Shown piece by piece: positions 59,986 through 64,000 of a DNA stretch of 64,000 bases (positions within the stretch are counted from its first letter, which is position 1; each line of letters begins with the position of its first letter). This DNA is from Aphelenchoides besseyi (Eukaryota; Nematoda; Chromadorea; Rhabditida; Aphelenchoididae). The translations under genes and the position numbers were made by a program. The stretch is from NCBI GenBank assembly GCA_024699855.1, contig JAMPIQ010000001.1:1798001-1862000 (forward strand), read 5' to 3'. The notes beneath the pieces were generated by a model. It worked only from the letters and a program-made list of their open reading frames with translations, did not search any database and was not told the origin of the DNA.

Positions 59986-62900
59986 TTAAGAGAGCAATTC
60001 GGTTAACCGTTTGGCTTTTAAATTCAATTCATCGCGTTGATTCGAATCGTTCCAGTTTGTTTCCGTTAAAATCTGAATTGCCTCTTGGACTTGATTCCGT
60101 TCGTAAACTTTTTCATTTGCCAAATTCAACGCTTCTTGAAGTTGATCGGCCGACATTGCTCGAAGTCCAGCATACGGCGAACACAAGAAACTAACCAACT
60201 GAAAATAACGAAATTATTTTTTACATCTTAACACATCTCTACCTTCAACCGCACGTTTTGGCCAATTTTGGAGTCGTAGTCGAAGATCATCAACGTTCCC
60301 AGAGTCTGAATACACGTGTGTCGCAGTCGTGTTTTCGTTTTACGCGATGACCACTAGAAGCAATACAAGTAAGAATGGGAAATGTAAGTAAACAAACCGC
60401 TAGAATATAAGAACACAAACTATCGAGGGCTTTTGAATGGTCCGGATTTTGTTCGAAAATTGCGAACGCTCCATCAGAAACCAATCGTTGAACTGCAGTA
60501 ATGAACTGCAAGATATCCGTTTCGTCATCGGTTTCTTTACCGATTGACAACAATTCGTCAATAAACTTTTCCATTTCCTAAACAAATTCGATATTCAACT
60601 AAACTATCAAAACTGACCTTCTCGTCTTCTTTTATCGGATCCAAATAACGCATCATTAGTTTTTGAGCATGTTCGGCCGTCCACGCAAGAATCGAAGCCA
60701 TGGACTCAATGAGACCGCGAAGTAGAAACGTTCGGTATGGTTCCAGGATCAACAGTTTTTCCAATTTTATGAAAGCAACTCCATTTTGAACATCCGATTC
60801 CACGTACTCAAACACCGACTTCAATGTTTCCTTCTCTCTAATTGGCAATTGAGTATTCAGAAGTTGATTTACGGTTTCAAGTGCCGTCTAAACATTCTGT
60901 TCTCCAATTTAAGGCTCGAATCGTACTTACTATTCGAGTTTTGTCTACGGTGTCCGAGCATCTTTGAATAACGTAAGCAACAGTTTTGTCCAATCGCGTG
61001 TTCGAAAGCTCTCCGTATTGTTCACATATAGAGAGTATCGAACAAACACAATTCAACGCTGCGGATCGAACATAACGTCCGACATCGCCCTGCTTGGTTT
61101 TTGTGCGATCCGTGATACAATTGAACAAACTGAATTCCTTGTATTTTTTTCCTTATCAACAAAATTTACCTTTCGAATATCAAATTCCAATCGATTGTTC
61201 GTTTTCCACTTGCCAATTGAAGAAGTCGAGTTAACGTTCGGATTGCTTCGATTTTCACGTTATACCATTGACTATCAATCGGTCTGAAGTTGGCAAGCAC
61301 ATTTAGATCTAAGTATCGAAACTTACTCAGAGATTGTTTTCGATGTAATTTGCAATAATTCTGTTGTTCTCATTTGGCCTTCATTTTCAACAAAATAGTC
61401 AACGGGAAGACAACGAATTGCAATCGTCCACGCTGATGCAACCAACTCCGAAGTAGCGGTTTGAATCTGAACTCTTCATTAACGACATCCGATCTTTTAC
61501 CTACCTCCGTTAAGTACTTTTTGACGCGATCGAAAAGTAGTTGCCGATGGCCGAGTTTCCAGTAATACGCGAACAATGAAACCAAACCACGTTCTCCGTA
61601 TCCTCGAATCTGTTCGATTGGATTCTGAGTTGTGAACTCCAGAACATCGTTTGCTGCTGATAACTAAATCGAAGTTATACGTGCAAACTGACAGAATTAC
61701 AAACTTGATTGTTTTCCAGTTTCATGTTTGTGGTTGCAATCGTTTCTATGAAAACACAAGCCGATTTGATTAAGAAGCTCACGTTCCGCAAAACAAGTTG
61801 TCGCATTTGGGTGGAGTTTTTGAAAATGAATTCAGAAACAGAACGTAAATGGTCCGATCTGTCAAACCGCTCTTTATGTCTAAGATGTAATCCGCGAACA
61901 ACCGCAGAAATGGCCAAGAGATAACCCTGCATATCCGCAAAGTTGTTGCTCTTTTGAAGTTCGTTGCAGAAGTACGGAAGCAACTAAAAGGTTTGTGTTT
62001 ATGAGATCAATTGAGAACTTTAATTACCGTATGCAACGAATAGTCCTCATCGAAAACAACCAACTTCTCTATTGCTGTCGATGCCAACAAACGTAGTTTT
62101 TCATCCCAGTGAACACAAGTGACTGTACGTAGATGATCAAGCATTGGACGGCGATAAGCTTCAAATTGAGCGACTTCGACACAAACCACTTCGTAGCAGT
62201 GTCGAATTTTACCAACCGCCGTAAAGTCGATAAGCACAAGAACTTCGATTCCGTTAACAAAACCACCGTGTCGTCCAACATTTTCCTGAAACGTACTTTT
62301 AACTTTGATATATTTAGAATAACTAACTTGAAAGCTGGCACTAGCAGCTCGTCTCACGTTCACTTCTCTGTCAAATAATGAGGTACAAACCAAACGTTGG
62401 GCCAATAATTCACAATGCTCACGAAGTGCGTCGATTTCATAGGCTCGAGCAAACGACCAGCAAATATAACAAGCGGCGTCACGAACGTTTGATTCCGTAA
62501 CATTTCCATTACTTTGTTTATCGTACAGAAGAGCTTCGCAAATCAATGGCATTACACCGGCCAGTTGATCGGGTAGAAAACATCCACGACTCGACAATTC
62601 TGCCAACGCCAAACAACCGCCGTGCCATGAAGATGCTGGAGCTTTTGAATCGAAATTATTGACCAGAATTTGTTTGATGATTGTGTACGTTTGTTCTTTT
62701 GATAGACGAGCACAAATACGACCGATGGCTTTAGCAGAAGTCATTCGAACATCGTTCATTTCGTTTTGAACTGTTCGAAGGAAAACATCGTTTATGATGT
62801 TTAGAGATTTTCGAATCATCAGTTCGTCTGCTTCGTCGCTGTTGTCGTTGATTGATTTTGATTCTGAACTTTTCGTGTGATTTGTTCCGTTTTCTTTGTT

Positions 62901-64000
62901 GCTTCGAGCCATCAAGTTCGCTTCCAAGGACCGGTATCCACATTTGTAGCGCCAGTCCGCCAATTTCGGTGGCAAGAAAGTCAATGCCAAACGTTGAAAG
63001 AGTTTGACAGCAAAATAACAAGCCGGTCCATCGAGATTGAATGTTTCCAAAAGTTTCAGAACTTCATCAGCGTAGATTAGCATTTCTTTGCGTTTGCCCT
63101 ATGAAAATCGTTTGTAATGAAAACTTGTAATTGCAACTTACAAACTTGAAAATCGACGACAACAAACTCAATTGTGGTCGTAGGACAAAATCGTTGGATT
63201 TCATTTCGAACATTTTACCTGTTTCGTTGAGAATCGGTCGTAGAACTGCCGAATTGTCTTTGTTACGCGTGAGTATTTGAGCAAGGAAATTTGGAGTCAA
63301 TCTCTGTAGAGAAATAAAAAAGAAATGAAAGTTTGACCTTACATAGAAGCTTGTATCACGATTATAGTTTCGTTGAATCTTCATCAAACACGCGATCAAT
63401 CGTTGAGACAGTGAGTCCAATCCAGTAGCCACTTGTGAGTGTTCCTTGGCTAAACGCGCAAAATCGAAGGGATTCTTACAAACGATGTAAAGCCACGCCT
63501 GTAGTCCATAGCTGATGTCCGAACTGTACTTTGTGGAATCTGAACGGCAGCGATGAAATAAACTTGTTTCGGATTCTTACTGTTGGTGTAGAACTCCAAT
63601 GCCGAAAGCAGCGGTTCGATTAATTCAACGTCGTGAGGCAGCAAACTGGAAACTGTTTTGTAGTGGCAAACGAAACACAATGTTTTCAAGTATAAAAACG
63701 CTTCTTCGGTTATCAATGAGAAAGCTGAGTTGGTTTCACGTTTCAAGTCGATGATTGCCAACAACGAGTTGATTAGTTGCGGAAGAATAGGATCCAAGAG
63801 TCGTGGTTCTGTTGAGTAAATGGCTAAAAAACTACAGAACTTCTGGTAGTTAGTCTGAAACTTCAATGAATCATCAGTAACAAACTGAAACATACCGTTT
63901 GAACCGATGGATTCTGACCGCTCATTTCGATTTCCTCGACACACTCTCGAAGTCCGTCAGCGTGCAATTTATTCAGAATCACTGGAGTGCAACCTTTGAC
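59986..64000 (-). CDS. Tubulin-folding cofactor D (TBCD), 5'-partial
   Basis: Fifteen exons within the window (complement of 59986-60198, 60243-60353, 60398-60577, 60618-60887, 60931-61129, 61170-61283, 61327-61466, 61505-61663, 61705-61983, 62028-62285, 62328-63098, 63142-63303, 63343-63539, 63581-63854, 63896-64000) give 1143 residues in one frame; the N-terminus lies beyond the window (human TBCD is 1192). HEAT-repeat protein. Diagnostic segments are NPFDFARLAKEH, SSWHGGCLALAELSSRGCFL, NVRDAACYICWSFARAYE, REVNVRRAASASFQENVGRH and the C-terminal RDELNLKAKRLTELLS. TBCD captures beta-tubulin and, with cofactors C and E, assembles tubulin heterodimers; it is also a GAP for ARL2 partners. The stop is 90 bp from the nuclear receptor stop (convergent). 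Confidence 0.96.

Overview
The window is nuclear DNA from a nematode, species unresolved. Genes are split by many short introns, mostly 38-50 bp, with GTAAGT-like donors and TTTTCAG or TTTTAG acceptors. Nematode-typical families are present (SXP/RAL-2 secreted protein, saposin-like SPP, FLYWCH, an expanded-type nuclear receptor, TTBK-like kinase). I placed exons by reading frame, splice consensus and phase. In nearly every model listed as a gene the exon lengths add up to an intact frame; the exceptions are stated.

Region 1-43 kb is a dense block of conserved genes: TTBK-like kinase (cut by the left edge), saposin-like protein, TMEM107, DNAJA-type co-chaperone, ribosomal protein S26, a GPR158-like class C GPCR, PP5 phosphatase, a coiled-coil protein resembling MAP7, RIO1 kinase, an LRR membrane protein, an SXP/RAL-2 protein, an inhibitory SMAD, a small secreted protein, importin beta, NSF, the PFTAIRE kinase CDK14 and a DH-PH RhoGEF. 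From memory, tmem-107, dnj-12 and rps-26 are also neighbours on one C. elegans cosmid (F39B2). If so, the 3-9 kb block is old microsynteny.

Region 43-56 kb is different. It holds a two-exon gene with a frameshift, a propeller-like gene with one in-frame stop, a decayed Helitron that carries an Ulp1-like protease domain, a complete but disabled Tc1 element and a FLYWCH relic. A lone RIG-I/DRH-type helicase fragment lies earlier, at 28.4 kb.

Region 56-64 kb returns to intact genes: an unrecognised conserved-looking 400-residue protein, a nuclear hormone receptor built from very small exons, and tubulin-folding cofactor D (cut by the right edge).

Themes: household functions dominate (protein folding, nuclear import, membrane fusion, ribosome biogenesis, tubulin folding), together with signalling genes (TGF-beta inhibitor, Wnt-linked CDK, RhoGEF, GPCR). 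Repeated use of microexons (8, 15, 15, 17, 19 and 27 nt) and one hairpin-looped intron are the most unusual structural traits.
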